Source: Streptomyces sp. AC512_CC834 (lineage in GTDB: Bacteria; Actinomycetota; Actinomycetes; Streptomycetales; Streptomycetaceae). From it: 64,000 bases of DNA. A program made the translations under genes and the position numbers. This document shows, in pieces, positions 25,958-33,848 of the stretch (its first letter is position 1; every line of letters begins with the position of its first letter). The stretch spans positions 1 through 64,000 of the forward strand of contig NZ_JAGMUO010000027.1 in NCBI RefSeq assembly GCF_019049325.1. The letters are read 5' to 3'. A model generated the notes under the pieces. The model ran no database searches and was not told where the DNA came from. It saw only the letters and a list, made by a program, of their open reading frames with translations.

Positions 25958-27327
25958 CCGACTTCGAAAGCCGCCTCCTGGTCCGAGGCGCCCACGGCTA
26001 CGAGGAGGCGCGGCTGGGCGCCGTGTGGAACGAGCGCAAACCCGACCGCCGTCCGGACGCCATCCTCGTCGCCGCCGGCGACCGGGACGTCCAGGAGGGG
26101 GTGCGCTGGGGCGTCGCCCGGGGCCTGCGGGTCTCCGTGCGCTCCGGCGGCCACAGCTGGATCGGCAACGGGGTGCGCGACGGCGGCCTGCTGATCGACC
26201 TCTCCGCTCTGGACGAGGTCGTCGTCGACGCCCCGAACCGTCGGGCCACCGTCCGCCCGGCCGTCCAGGGCACCCGCTTCAACGCCCTGCTCGCCGCCGA
26301 GGGTCTGGTCTTCCCCAGCGGGCACTGCCCGTCCGTCGGCGTGGGCGGCTTCCTGCTCGGCGGCGGCTACGGCTGGAACTCCCGCGCCCTCGGCCCCGCC
26401 TGCTTCAGCGTGGAGGGCGTCGACGCCGTGCTGGCCGACGGCACCCTCGTGCACGCCACCGACGAGACCCACCCCGACCTGATGTGGGCGGTGCGCGGCG
26501 CGGGCCCCGGCTTCTTCGCCGTCGTCACCCGCTTCCACCTGCGCGTCCACCCGGCCTACGACCAGATCCTGCGCAGCGCGTACGTCTTCCCCCACGAGCT
26601 GCGCGACGAGGTGCTGGCCTGGAGCTACGACACCGTGCCCGAGGTCTCCGACTCGCTGGAGCTGTCGGCCAAGGTCGCCTGCACGCCGGGAGTGGAGCGG
26701 CCGACGACGACGATCACGGCGGCGGCCTTCTGTACCCCGCAGGACGGCCCCGAGATGCTGGAACCCCTGGAGAGGGCGCCCTTCCTGCGCCACGCCCTGC
26801 GCCGGATCGAACGCCGTCCGTCGAGCCTGGACGACCTGTACGCCCTCTCCGACGGCCTCACCCCCAAGGGGCGGCGCTACGCCGTCGACGGGGTGTGGAC
26901 CGACGCGCCCGTGGAGCGGGTGCTCGACGCCGGGCAGGAGGTGCTGGACGGGATTCCCACCCGGGAGAGCTTCCTGCTGTGGATGCTCTGGGGCGGGCAG
27001 CCCACCCGGGAGAACGCCTGCTGGTCCACCCAGGGCCGGCTGTACTTCTCGCCGAACGCCGTGTGGCGCGACCCTGCCGACGACCTGCTGGGTGAGACCT
27101 GGGCGCACGACTCGCTGCGGGCCCTCGACCCGGTCGCCCACGGCACCCAGTTCGCCGACGCCAACCCCGCCGACCGGCCCGACCACGGGCTCCGGGCGGA
27201 GCAGGCCGCGCGGCTGGAGCGGCTGCGGGAGCGGTACGACCCGCATGGGCTGTTCCGCACCTACTTGTCCCCTGAAGAGTCCACCACGGCGCTCGCTGTC
27301 CGACGGCGCGCCGAGAGAACCGCCTAG
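25954..27327 (+). CDS. Berberine-bridge-enzyme-like FAD oxidase with predicted bicovalent flavin
   Basis: FAD-linked oxidase of 457 residues (PCMH FAD-binding domain about 30-205, BBE substrate domain after that, closing with the BBE tail YDPHGLFRTYLSP). SVRSGGHSW carries His67, the usual 8-alpha-histidyl attachment site, and GHCPSVGVGG carries Cys125 at the usual 6-S-cysteinyl position, so both covalent links are possible. It starts in an ATGA overlap with the lactonase-like gene. Its paralogue at 27422-28819 keeps the His but lacks the Cys. Such oxidases act on sugars, cyclic alcohols or aromatic alkaloids using oxygen. Confidence 0.9.
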   Translation: MTDFESRLLVRGAHGYEEARLGAVWNERKPDRRPDAILVAAGDRDVQEGVRWGVARGLRVSVRSGGHSWIGNGVRDGGLLIDLSALDEVVVDAPNRRATVRPAVQGTRFNALLAAEGLVFPSGHCPSVGVGGFLLGGGYGWNSRALGPACFSVEGVDAVLADGTLVHATDETHPDLMWAVRGAGPGFFAVVTRFHLRVHPAYDQILRSAYVFPHELRDEVLAWSYDTVPEVSDSLELSAKVACTPGVERPTTTITAAAFCTPQDGPEMLEPLERAPFLRHALRRIERRPSSLDDLYALSDGLTPKGRRYAVDGVWTDAPVERVLDAGQEVLDGIPTRESFLLWMLWGGQPTRENACWSTQGRLYFSPNAVWRDPADDLLGETWAHDSLRALDPVAHGTQFADANPADRPDHGLRAEQAARLERLRERYDPHGLFRTYLSPEESTTALAVRRRAERTA

Positions 27328-27341
27328 TGTCGACAGAAAGT
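27323..27341. promoter_or_regulatory. Operator c, TGTCGACA within a 19-bp inverted copy of operator b
   Basis: The octamer is at 27328-27335, directly after the stop codon of the first oxidase gene. The 19 bp are the exact reverse complement of 24094-24112. Confidence 0.78.
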
Positions 27342-27364
27342 CGCAACTGGCGCCGTATTGACCC

Positions 27365-27393
27365 TTGACCGTCATTTTCTGTCGACAGTAACG
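27365..27393 (+). promoter_or_regulatory. Promoter with operator d (TGTCGACA at 27380-27387)
   Basis: TTGACC (27365-27370), a 17-bp spacer and GTAACG (27388-27393; TAACGT with 18 bp) form a likely promoter. The octamer fills the last eight bases of the spacer, so a bound protein would block RNA polymerase. It starts 52 bp after operator c. Confidence 0.72.
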
Positions 27394-27421
27394 TCAGGTG
27401 TCTGCATCAAAGGAGTCTGAG

Positions 27422-28819
27422 TTGTCTGAGTTGTCGGCGTCATCCGAACCGATGTCTGCCCAGAATATGCGCGGAGCCGTCATCCGCCGCGGTGATACCG
27501 GATACGAGGAGGCCCGCCTCGGCGCCGTGTGGAACGCCCGCAAGCCCGATCGGTTCCCCGACGTCATCGTCCTCGCCGAACAGGAGCGGGACGTCGTACG
27601 GGCCGTCCGGCTCGCCCACGAGGAGGGGCACCGGGTCTCCGTCCGCTCCGGCGGCCACAGCTGGGTCGGCAACGGCGTGCGCGACGGCGGGCTCCTCGTC
27701 GACCTCTCCCTCCTCCAGGAGATCACCGTCGACCCCGCCGCCCGCACCGCCACCGTCCAGCCGTCCGCCAAGGGCCCCGCCGTCCAGGAGGCACTCGCCC
27801 CGCACGGGCTGTTCTTCCCCACCGGCCACGCGCCCACCGTCGGTATCGGCGGCTTCATCCTCGGCGGCGGCTACGGCTGGAACTCCCGCCACCTCGGGCC
27901 GGCCTGCCTCGGCATCCGCGCCGTCGACGTGGTCCTCGCCGACGGCACCCTGGTGCACGCCACCGACGAGACCCACCCCGACCTGCTGTGGGCGGCGCGG
28001 GGCAGCGGCCCCGGCTTCTTCGGCATCGTCACCCGCTTCCACCTGAGCGTGTACGAGCGCCCCACGACCATCGTCCGCACCGTGCACAGCTACCCGCTCG
28101 ACCTGCGCGACGAGGTGCTGGCCTGGGCCTACGACCTCCTGGACACCCTGCCCACCACCGTCGAGTTCTCCGCCAAGGTCGGCTTCACCCCCGGGCTCGA
28201 CACCCGGACCGTCTCCCTGACCGCCACCGCCTTCTGCACCCCCGAGCACGGCCCGGAAGCCCTCGCCCCGCTGGAGGACGCGCCCTTCCGCGACCGGGCC
28301 CTGCGCGCCCTCGTCGGCCAGGAGACCACCATCGAGGAGCTGTACGACATCGCCGACCGGCTCAACCCGGAAGGGCTGCGCTGGGCCGTGGACGGCCTGT
28401 GGGCCGAAGGGCCCGTCGAGGAGATCCTCACCGCCGCGGCGCCCGTGTTCGACGGCATCCCCGCCGGCAACGGCTTCGTGCTGTGGATGCTGTGGGGCCA
28501 CTACCCGCCGCGCCCCGACGCCTGCTGGTCCGCGCAGGCCAAAGCCTACCTCTCGCCCAACGCCGGCTGGAGCGACCCGGCCAAGGACCTGGCGCATGAG
28601 AACTGGGCGCACGGCTCCCTGGCCGCCGTCCAGCACCTCTCCAAGGGCCTGCAGTTCTCCGACAACAACGTGGCCGACCGCTTCGACCTCGGCCTGAGCG
28701 CCGAGAACGCCGAACGCCTGGAGAAGATCCGAGCCGCGTACGACCCCGACGGACTCTTCCGGACCTACATGACTCCCGCCGAGTCCACCACCGCCTACGC
28801 CGTCGCCCGTCGTCCCTGA
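27422..28819 (+). CDS. Berberine-bridge-enzyme-like FAD oxidase, paralogue without the Cys
   Basis: FAD-linked oxidase of 465 residues, clearly a duplicate of the upstream gene (shared EEARLGAVWN-RKPDR, GNGVRDGGLL and GGGYGWNSR). His79 in SVRSGGHSW is kept. The Cys of the paralogue is Ala137 here (GHAPTVGIGG), so only single covalent flavin attachment is expected. I chose TTG 27422 because AAGGAG (27410-27415) lies six bases upstream and would otherwise be inside the coding frame that opens at GTG 27398. It probably heads the transcript that continues through the ABC importer to the VOC gene. Confidence 0.9.
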   Translation: MSELSASSEPMSAQNMRGAVIRRGDTGYEEARLGAVWNARKPDRFPDVIVLAEQERDVVRAVRLAHEEGHRVSVRSGGHSWVGNGVRDGGLLVDLSLLQEITVDPAARTATVQPSAKGPAVQEALAPHGLFFPTGHAPTVGIGGFILGGGYGWNSRHLGPACLGIRAVDVVLADGTLVHATDETHPDLLWAARGSGPGFFGIVTRFHLSVYERPTTIVRTVHSYPLDLRDEVLAWAYDLLDTLPTTVEFSAKVGFTPGLDTRTVSLTATAFCTPEHGPEALAPLEDAPFRDRALRALVGQETTIEELYDIADRLNPEGLRWAVDGLWAEGPVEEILTAAAPVFDGIPAGNGFVLWMLWGHYPPRPDACWSAQAKAYLSPNAGWSDPAKDLAHENWAHGSLAAVQHLSKGLQFSDNNVADRFDLGLSAENAERLEKIRAAYDPDGLFRTYMTPAESTTAYAVARRP

Positions 28820-28857
28820 CGCCCATTCCTGCCGCCCCGCCCCGAGCCGCAATTGCC

Positions 28858-28883
28858 GTGCATCACTGTGCATTACCGTGCAA
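28858..28883 (+). repeat. Three GTGCAT/GTGCAA copies at exact 10-bp period
   Basis: GTGCAT at 28858 and 28868 and GTGCAA at 28878 lie one helical turn apart in the 78-bp gap before the substrate-binding protein; the last copy runs into its AAAGGAG ribosome binding site. It may be a binding site or an RNA element. Confidence 0.5.
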
Positions 28884-28897
28884 AGGAGCACCTACTC

Positions 28898-29902
28898 ATG
28901 CCGAAGCGCACGAGAAACCCGCTGGGCCGTCTCTCCATCGCCCTCGTGACGCTCGCCGTCACCGCCCCGGTCGCCGCCTGCGGCTCCGGATCCTCCTCCG
29001 CCGCCTCCGGCGACGACAGCTCGAAGATCACCGTGCTGCGCTCCAACGGCGCGCTGTTCGAGCCCCTGTACATAGCCCAGCAGCAGGGCTACTTCGACGA
29101 CGCCGGACTGGATGTCACGATCAAGGCCGGCGCCCAGGACACCTCGCAGAACGCGCCGTCCGTCCTCAACGGCGAGGCCCAGTTCGCGATGACGGACTGT
29201 TCCGGTTTCCTCAAGGGCGCGGCGAAGGACATGCCGATCCGCATCGCGACCGGACTGGTCAACGCCACCGACGAGATCGACCCCACCGACGGCCTGCTGG
29301 TCAAGAAGGGCAGCTCCATCACGTCCTTCGCCGACCTGGAAGGCAAGACCGTGGGCCTGTCGGCGCTCGGTGGCACCGTCCAGTTCGCCGTGGAGTACCT
29401 GACGGAGCAGGCCGGCGGTGACCCGGGCGAAATCAAGTTCGTCTCCCTGCCGACCACCTCGCTGACCGACGCAGCCCAGAGCGGCAAGACCGACGCCGTC
29501 TTCTCCTTCGGCGCCTTCTACGCGGCCGGCAAGCAGGCCGGGCTGACCTCGATCGGGCAGGGGATGAACGACCTGCCCGGACTCACCCAGGGCGTACTGT
29601 TCGCCAGCCAGGAGTACCTGTCGAAGAACGAGGAGACGGCGAAGAAGTTCACCGACGCCGTCGCCAAGGCCATCACCTACGCCAACGAGAACCCCGACTC
29701 GGTCAAGGCGATCGACAAGAAGTACACCGAGCTGTCCGCGGACTACATCGAGAACTCCCAGAACTCGGTCTACGACAAGACCATCGACACCACCATGATG
29801 CGCACCGTCATCACCAAGATGCACGCGTACGGCCTGCTCAGCAGCGCCCCCAAGGACGACGCCATCTACTGGGACCAGGCCCCGACCGTCACCGGCGACT
29901 GA
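28898..29902 (+). CDS. ABC importer substrate-binding lipoprotein, NitT/TauT type
   Basis: Extracellular lipid-anchored solute receptor of 334 residues. The lipobox V-A-A-C gives Cys28. The mature part has the NMT1/SsuA-like fold: VLRSNGALFEPLYIAQQQGYF, DVTIKAGAQDTSQNAPSVLN, FADLEGKTVGLSALGGTVQF. AAAGGAG precedes the ATG at 28898. It is followed by two permeases and an ATPase, a complete importer. Family members bind small anions, sulfonates, aromatic acids or pyrimidine precursors, so the ligand here should be the substrate or inducer of the catabolic island. Confidence 0.9.
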   Translation: MPKRTRNPLGRLSIALVTLAVTAPVAACGSGSSSAASGDDSSKITVLRSNGALFEPLYIAQQQGYFDDAGLDVTIKAGAQDTSQNAPSVLNGEAQFAMTDCSGFLKGAAKDMPIRIATGLVNATDEIDPTDGLLVKKGSSITSFADLEGKTVGLSALGGTVQFAVEYLTEQAGGDPGEIKFVSLPTTSLTDAAQSGKTDAVFSFGAFYAAGKQAGLTSIGQGMNDLPGLTQGVLFASQEYLSKNEETAKKFTDAVAKAITYANENPDSVKAIDKKYTELSADYIENSQNSVYDKTIDTTMMRTVITKMHAYGLLSSAPKDDAIYWDQAPTVTGD

Positions 29903-29937
29903 CACACGGCAGAACTGACACACGGCAGAGGTACACC

Positions 29938-30780
29938 ATGGCCATCTTCACTCCGAGCCGGCGCCCGCCCCCGGCCGCGGCACGCCCCGCCCGGCGTGCC
30001 CCGGTCGGGCAACCGGGACGACGCGGGCTCCTCCTGCTCCAGCTCTCCGCCGTCCTCGCGGCCCTCCTCGTCTGGGCGGGCATCGCCGCAGCCGGCCTCG
30101 TGAGCGAGACGGCCCTGCCCGGCCCGGTGCCGGTGTTCGGCGCGTTCCCCGACCTGTTCGGCACGTCCACCTACTGGCAGGCGGTGGGCGACACCCTCAA
30201 CGGCGCCGTCACGGGATTCGTCGTGGCCGTCGTGGTGGGCGTACCGCTGGGCCTGGTGACGGGGACGTACGCCGCGGTCGAGCAGTCGTCCCGGCTGCTC
30301 GTGGACGTACTGCGCTCGTTCCCCGTCATCGCGCTGCTGCCGGTCTTCCTGCTGGTGCAGGGTTCGACTCCGACGATGAAGAGCACCGTCGTCTTCCTCG
30401 CCTGCGTCTTCCCCGTCCTCCTCCAGGCCCAGTACGGCGCCCGCGCCGTGACCCCGATGATCGCCGAGACCGTCCACAGCTACCGCGTCCCGCGGCACCT
30501 GCGGTTCCGCAAGGTCGTCCTGCCCAGTGCCACGCCCTCGATCATGACCGGGCTGCGGCTCGCGGCCACCACGTCCGTACTGGTCGCCATCGGCGTCGAG
30601 GTCCTCAGTACGGTGCCCGGTATCGGCCACGAGGTCGTCCAGGCCCAGCAGGGCGGCGCGTCGGCACAGGCGTACGCGTACATCCTCACCGCGGGCGCGA
30701 TCGGTTACACGATCACCCTGCTGTCCCAGTTCGCCGAACGCCGGCTGCTGCGCTGGCGACCGCCGGCGCAGACCGACTGA
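29938..30780 (+). CDS. ABC importer permease, NitT/TauT type
   Basis: Membrane protein of 280 residues with about six hydrophobic segments and the BPD_transp_1 coupling loop region YRVPRHLRFRKVVLPSATPSI (EAA-like, about 181-200). Preceded by AGAGG. It lies 35 bp after the substrate-binding protein and 16 bp before a second, distinct permease. The two would form a heterodimeric channel. The N-terminal 20 residues are Pro/Ala/Arg-rich and cytoplasmic. Confidence 0.9.
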   Translation: MAIFTPSRRPPPAAARPARRAPVGQPGRRGLLLLQLSAVLAALLVWAGIAAAGLVSETALPGPVPVFGAFPDLFGTSTYWQAVGDTLNGAVTGFVVAVVVGVPLGLVTGTYAAVEQSSRLLVDVLRSFPVIALLPVFLLVQGSTPTMKSTVVFLACVFPVLLQAQYGARAVTPMIAETVHSYRVPRHLRFRKVVLPSATPSIMTGLRLAATTSVLVAIGVEVLSTVPGIGHEVVQAQQGGASAQAYAYILTAGAIGYTITLLSQFAERRLLRWRPPAQTD

Positions 30781-30796
30781 GGCGGGGAGAGGCACC

Positions 30797-31633
30797 ATGT
30801 CCCAGACCACCCCGGGCGCCTTCTGGACGTCCGCGCTCAAGCAGCTCTGGCTGCCCGTACTGGCCGTCGCCGTCCTGCTGCTCGCCACCGCGGGCAGCAC
30901 CAGCTTCTACTTCCCGCCCGCCACCGACGTCCTCGCCACCCTGTGGGACCAGCTCCTGCACGAGGGCCTCGTCAGCGACCTGCTGTACTCGCTGAAGAAC
31001 ATCGTGCTGGGCCTGGCCGTCGCCACCGCCGTCGGTGTCGGTGCCGGGCTCGTCATCGGGGAGGTACCGCTGCTGCGGCAGGCGCTCGCCCCGCTGCTGG
31101 ACTTCGCCCGCGCGACCCCGACGGTGGCGTTCGTCCCCGTCGTCATCCTCGCCCTCGGCATCGGCTCGGGCCCCAAGATCTTCCTGATCGCCCTCGGCTC
31201 GCTCTGGCCAATCCTGCTCAACACCGTCAGCGGCGTGCGCGGCGTCAACCCAGCCGTGCACGAGAGCGCGCGCAGCTACCGCATCCCCCTGCGGCTGCGC
31301 CTGCTGAAGGTCGTCCTGCCCGGCGCCCTGCCGCAGATCTTCGCCGGCGTCCGCGTCTCCCTGTCCATCGCCGTGGTCCTCATGGTCGTCAGCGAGATCT
31401 ACGGCTCCCCGGTGGGCCTCGGCCACTTCATCCTCCAGAGCGGCTCCGACTTCGCCGTTCCCGAGACCTGGGCCGGCACCGTGCTCATCGGCATGCTCGG
31501 CTACGGCCTGAGCGTGCTGCTCCTCGCGGCCGAGTACCTGCTGCTCGGCTGGTATCACCAGCGTCCGCCCCGCACCCGGCGGACCAAGTCCCGCACCCGG
31601 AACGAGGTCACCACATCATGCAGCGACACATGA
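30797..31633 (+). CDS. ABC importer permease, NitT/TauT type (second)
   Basis: Membrane protein of 278 residues with the coupling region HESARSYRIPLRLRLLKVVLP and GALPQIFAGVRVSLSIAV, followed by SEIYGSPVGLGHFI. GGGGAGAGG precedes the ATG. Its 3' end overlaps the ATPase gene. Having two different permease genes, rather than one homodimeric permease, is common in aromatic or pyrimidine-precursor importers of this family. Confidence 0.9.
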   Translation: MSQTTPGAFWTSALKQLWLPVLAVAVLLLATAGSTSFYFPPATDVLATLWDQLLHEGLVSDLLYSLKNIVLGLAVATAVGVGAGLVIGEVPLLRQALAPLLDFARATPTVAFVPVVILALGIGSGPKIFLIALGSLWPILLNTVSGVRGVNPAVHESARSYRIPLRLRLLKVVLPGALPQIFAGVRVSLSIAVVLMVVSEIYGSPVGLGHFILQSGSDFAVPETWAGTVLIGMLGYGLSVLLLAAEYLLLGWYHQRPPRTRRTKSRTRNEVTTSCSDT

Positions 31634-32502
31634 AGACGGGCGGATCCAGCCTGGTCGTGGAGGACGTCGGCAAGACCTTCGGCCACGGCGCGGACGAACA
31701 CCGGGTGATCGAAGGTCTGTCGCTGCGGGTCGACCCGGGTGAGTTCGTCTGCGTCGTCGGCCCCTCCGGCGCTGGCAAGACCACCCTGCTGCGTTGCCTG
31801 TCCGGTCTGACCAGGCCCACCTCGGGCACCGTCCGCTACGGCGACCTGCCGGTCACCAAGCCGCTCGCCGACATCGCGGTGGTCTTCCAGGACTACCGGG
31901 GCTCCCTGCTGCCCTGGATGCGGGTGCGGGACAACGTGTCCTTCCCACTGGAGGGCATGGGCGTCAAGCGCGCCGCCCGCGCGGAGCGCGCCGAGGAGTG
32001 CCTGGACTCCGTCGGCCTCGCGGGCGTCGGCGACAAGTACCCCTGGCAGCTCTCCGGCGGCATGCAGCAGCGCGTCTCCATCGCCCGCGGCCTTGCTTAC
32101 GAGGCGCCCGTGCTGCTGATGGACGAGCCCTTCGGATCGGTGGACGCCCAGTCCCGCTTCGACCTGGAGGACCTGACGCTGTCGCTGCGGGCCAAGCTCG
32201 GCATCACCGTCGTCGTCGTCACCCACGACATCGACGAGGCCGTCTACCTCGGCGACCGGGTCGTCGTCCTCGGCGGCCGGCCCACCACGGTCGTCGACAA
32301 CCTCGCCGTCGACCTCGGCCCCGACCGCGACCAGCTCACCACCCGGGCCGACGCCCGCTTCACCGAGCTGCGCACCCGGGTACTGACCCTGATCCGCGCG
32401 GCGCAGGCGCCGACGGCCGGCGGGACATCCGCCGAACCCGCGGAACCCGCCGAACCCGGCGAGGCGGCCCGCGAGACGGACCCGGCGGGGCTCGGCGGAT
32501 GA
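31618..32502 (+). CDS. ABC importer ATP-binding protein, NitT/TauT type
   Basis: Cytoplasmic ATPase of 294 residues. Walker A GPSGAGKTT (about 49-57), Q-loop VVFQDYRG, signature LSGGMQQRV, Walker B VLLMDEPFGSVD and the switch His in VTHDID are all present. The C-terminal 35 residues are an Ala/Glu/Pro-rich tail (AEPAEPAEPGEAA) that the core fold does not need. The start at 31618 has GAGG ten bases upstream and lies inside the preceding permease gene; ATG 31630 is the alternative. It overlaps the VOC gene as ATGA at 32499. Confidence 0.92.
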   Translation: MQRHMKTGGSSLVVEDVGKTFGHGADEHRVIEGLSLRVDPGEFVCVVGPSGAGKTTLLRCLSGLTRPTSGTVRYGDLPVTKPLADIAVVFQDYRGSLLPWMRVRDNVSFPLEGMGVKRAARAERAEECLDSVGLAGVGDKYPWQLSGGMQQRVSIARGLAYEAPVLLMDEPFGSVDAQSRFDLEDLTLSLRAKLGITVVVVTHDIDEAVYLGDRVVVLGGRPTTVVDNLAVDLGPDRDQLTTRADARFTELRTRVLTLIRAAQAPTAGGTSAEPAEPAEPGEAARETDPAGLGG

Positions 32503-32906
32503 CGACGCGCTTCGACCACGTGGGCCTCTGCGTCCCGGACCTGGAGGCCGCCACCGCCTGGTACGCCACGGCACTCGCCCTCACCGCCGCCCCCGTGTTC
32601 GCGATCCCGGGCACCGACCTGCGCGGGGTGATGCTGCTGCACGACAGCGGATTCCGCGTCGAGCTGCTGCACCGCCCCTCGGCCCGGCCGGGCCCCGCGG
32701 CGGACAGCCCCCTGGAGGCGGCGGCCACGCTCGGCTACGGCCACATGTGTCTGTGCGTGGACGACGTCGACGCGGAGTACGCCCGCCTGGTGCGGGCCGG
32801 CGCGGGGGAGAGCATGCCGCCCCGCGCTGCGCCCCGCCCCGGCGCCCGCATGGCCTTCGTGACCGACCCCTACGGCAACCTGATCGAGCTGCTGGACCGC
32901 AAGTAG
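32499..32906 (+). CDS. VOC-family (glyoxalase/bleomycin-resistance fold) protein
   Basis: Metalloenzyme-type protein of 135 residues with paired beta-alpha-beta-beta-beta modules: FDHVGLCVPDLEAATAWYATAL at the start and YGHMCLCVDDVDAEYARLVRAG in the second half, ending FVTDPYGNLIELLD. Metal ligands would be His6, Glu near the middle (RVELLHR), His in YGHM and Glu in LIELL, fitting extradiol dioxygenase, epimerase or glyoxalase chemistry. Last gene of the importer transcript (ATGA overlap), followed by a long terminator hairpin. A ring-opening or isomerising step is a reasonable guess. Confidence 0.88.
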   Translation: MTTRFDHVGLCVPDLEAATAWYATALALTAAPVFAIPGTDLRGVMLLHDSGFRVELLHRPSARPGPAADSPLEAAATLGYGHMCLCVDDVDAEYARLVRAGAGESMPPRAAPRPGARMAFVTDPYGNLIELLDRK

Positions 32907-32912
32907 GTACGG

Positions 32913-32967
32913 CACGGCATGTGCGGAGGCGGCCCGGGGATCCCGGGCCGCCTCCACACATGCCGTG
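32913..32967. terminator. Long bidirectional hairpin terminator
   Basis: CACGGCATGTG (32913-32923) pairs with CACATGCCGTG (32957-32967), and 32925-32940 pairs with 32941-32955, with one mismatch between the arms and one bulge. The stem of about 25 bp separates the convergent VOC and SDR genes. Confidence 0.85.
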
Positions 32968-32980
32968 GGGGTGTTGCGGC

Positions 32981-33787
32981 TCAGGCGCCGATCATGTTGT
33001 AGCCGCCGTCGGCGATCAGGAACCCGCCGGTGATGTGGTGGGCGTCCTCGGTGGCCAGGAACAGCGCCGCGCCGGCCAGTTCCTCCGGCCCCGGGATCCG
33101 GCCCATGGGCGTCAGCTTCCGCAGCTGGTCACCGCGTCCGTTCTGCCAGTCGTCCCGCCCGAGCGTGGCCGGCGTCTCGATGAAGCCGGGGGCGAAGACG
33201 TTCACCCGCACCGCCGGGGCGAAGGCGTGCGCGTAGGACTTGGTGAGGCCGATGATCCCGTACTTGGCGGCGGCGTACTGCGGGGCCCGCGCGCTGCCCC
33301 GCGCCACCACGGTGGAGCCGATGTTGACGATGGTGCCGCCGCCCTCCTGCTCCAGCATCCGCGCGCCGAACTCGTGGGTGCACAGCAGCGTGCCCTTCAC
33401 GTCGACCGCCAGCACGTGGTCGATGGACTCCTCCGTGATGTCCCGCCACGACATCTGCGCACGGGCCACGTCACCGACGTTGTTGACCGCGACGTCGAGC
33501 CGACCGAAGCGGCTCCACACCTCGTCGGCCATGCGCGTGATCTGCCCGTGCTCGGCGATGTCCGCCTGGACGGCGAACGCCTTGCGGCCGAGGGCGGTGA
33601 TCCGTTCGACGGTCGCCTCGGCGCCCGCGAGGGAGCCGCGGTAGTGGACCGCGACATCGGCGCCCTCCTGGGCGGCCCGCACGGCGATCTCGGCACCGAA
33701 CCCGGTACCGGCACCGGTGACCAGTACGGTCTTGCCGATGAAGCGCTGGGAGGGCTGAGTGGACCGGGACGGCTGGGAGGTGGTCAT
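32981..33787 (-). CDS. SDR-family oxidoreductase
   Basis: Classical short-chain dehydrogenase of 268 residues: VTGAGTGFGAEIA (about 21-33), NNVGD, the active site with YAAAKYG, and the C-terminal LIADGGYNM. GGAG lies six bases before the ATG. It is 61 bp downstream of another SDR gene on the same strand, and the two probably form an operon read from the divergent promoter region at 34608-34750. Substrate unknown; its likely role is an alcohol or keto step in the island's pathway. Confidence 0.88.
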   Translation of the reverse strand: MTTSQPSRSTQPSQRFIGKTVLVTGAGTGFGAEIAVRAAQEGADVAVHYRGSLAGAEATVERITALGRKAFAVQADIAEHGQITRMADEVWSRFGRLDVAVNNVGDVARAQMSWRDITEESIDHVLAVDVKGTLLCTHEFGARMLEQEGGGTIVNIGSTVVARGSARAPQYAAAKYGIIGLTKSYAHAFAPAVRVNVFAPGFIETPATLGRDDWQNGRGDQLRKLTPMGRIPGPEELAGAALFLATEDAHHITGGFLIADGGYNMIGA

Positions 33788-33848
33788 GACGACTCCGTTC
33801 GACAGTGGGGGAGAAGGGGTGTGAGAGGCGGGTGCGCGAGGGGGTGGG

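Noticed and set aside
27328..27387. Recombination (attachment) sites formed by the inverted TGTCGACA copies
   Set aside because: No integrase or invertase gene is in the window, and the octamer occurs at six promoters with promoter-fitting geometry, so operators explain it better.
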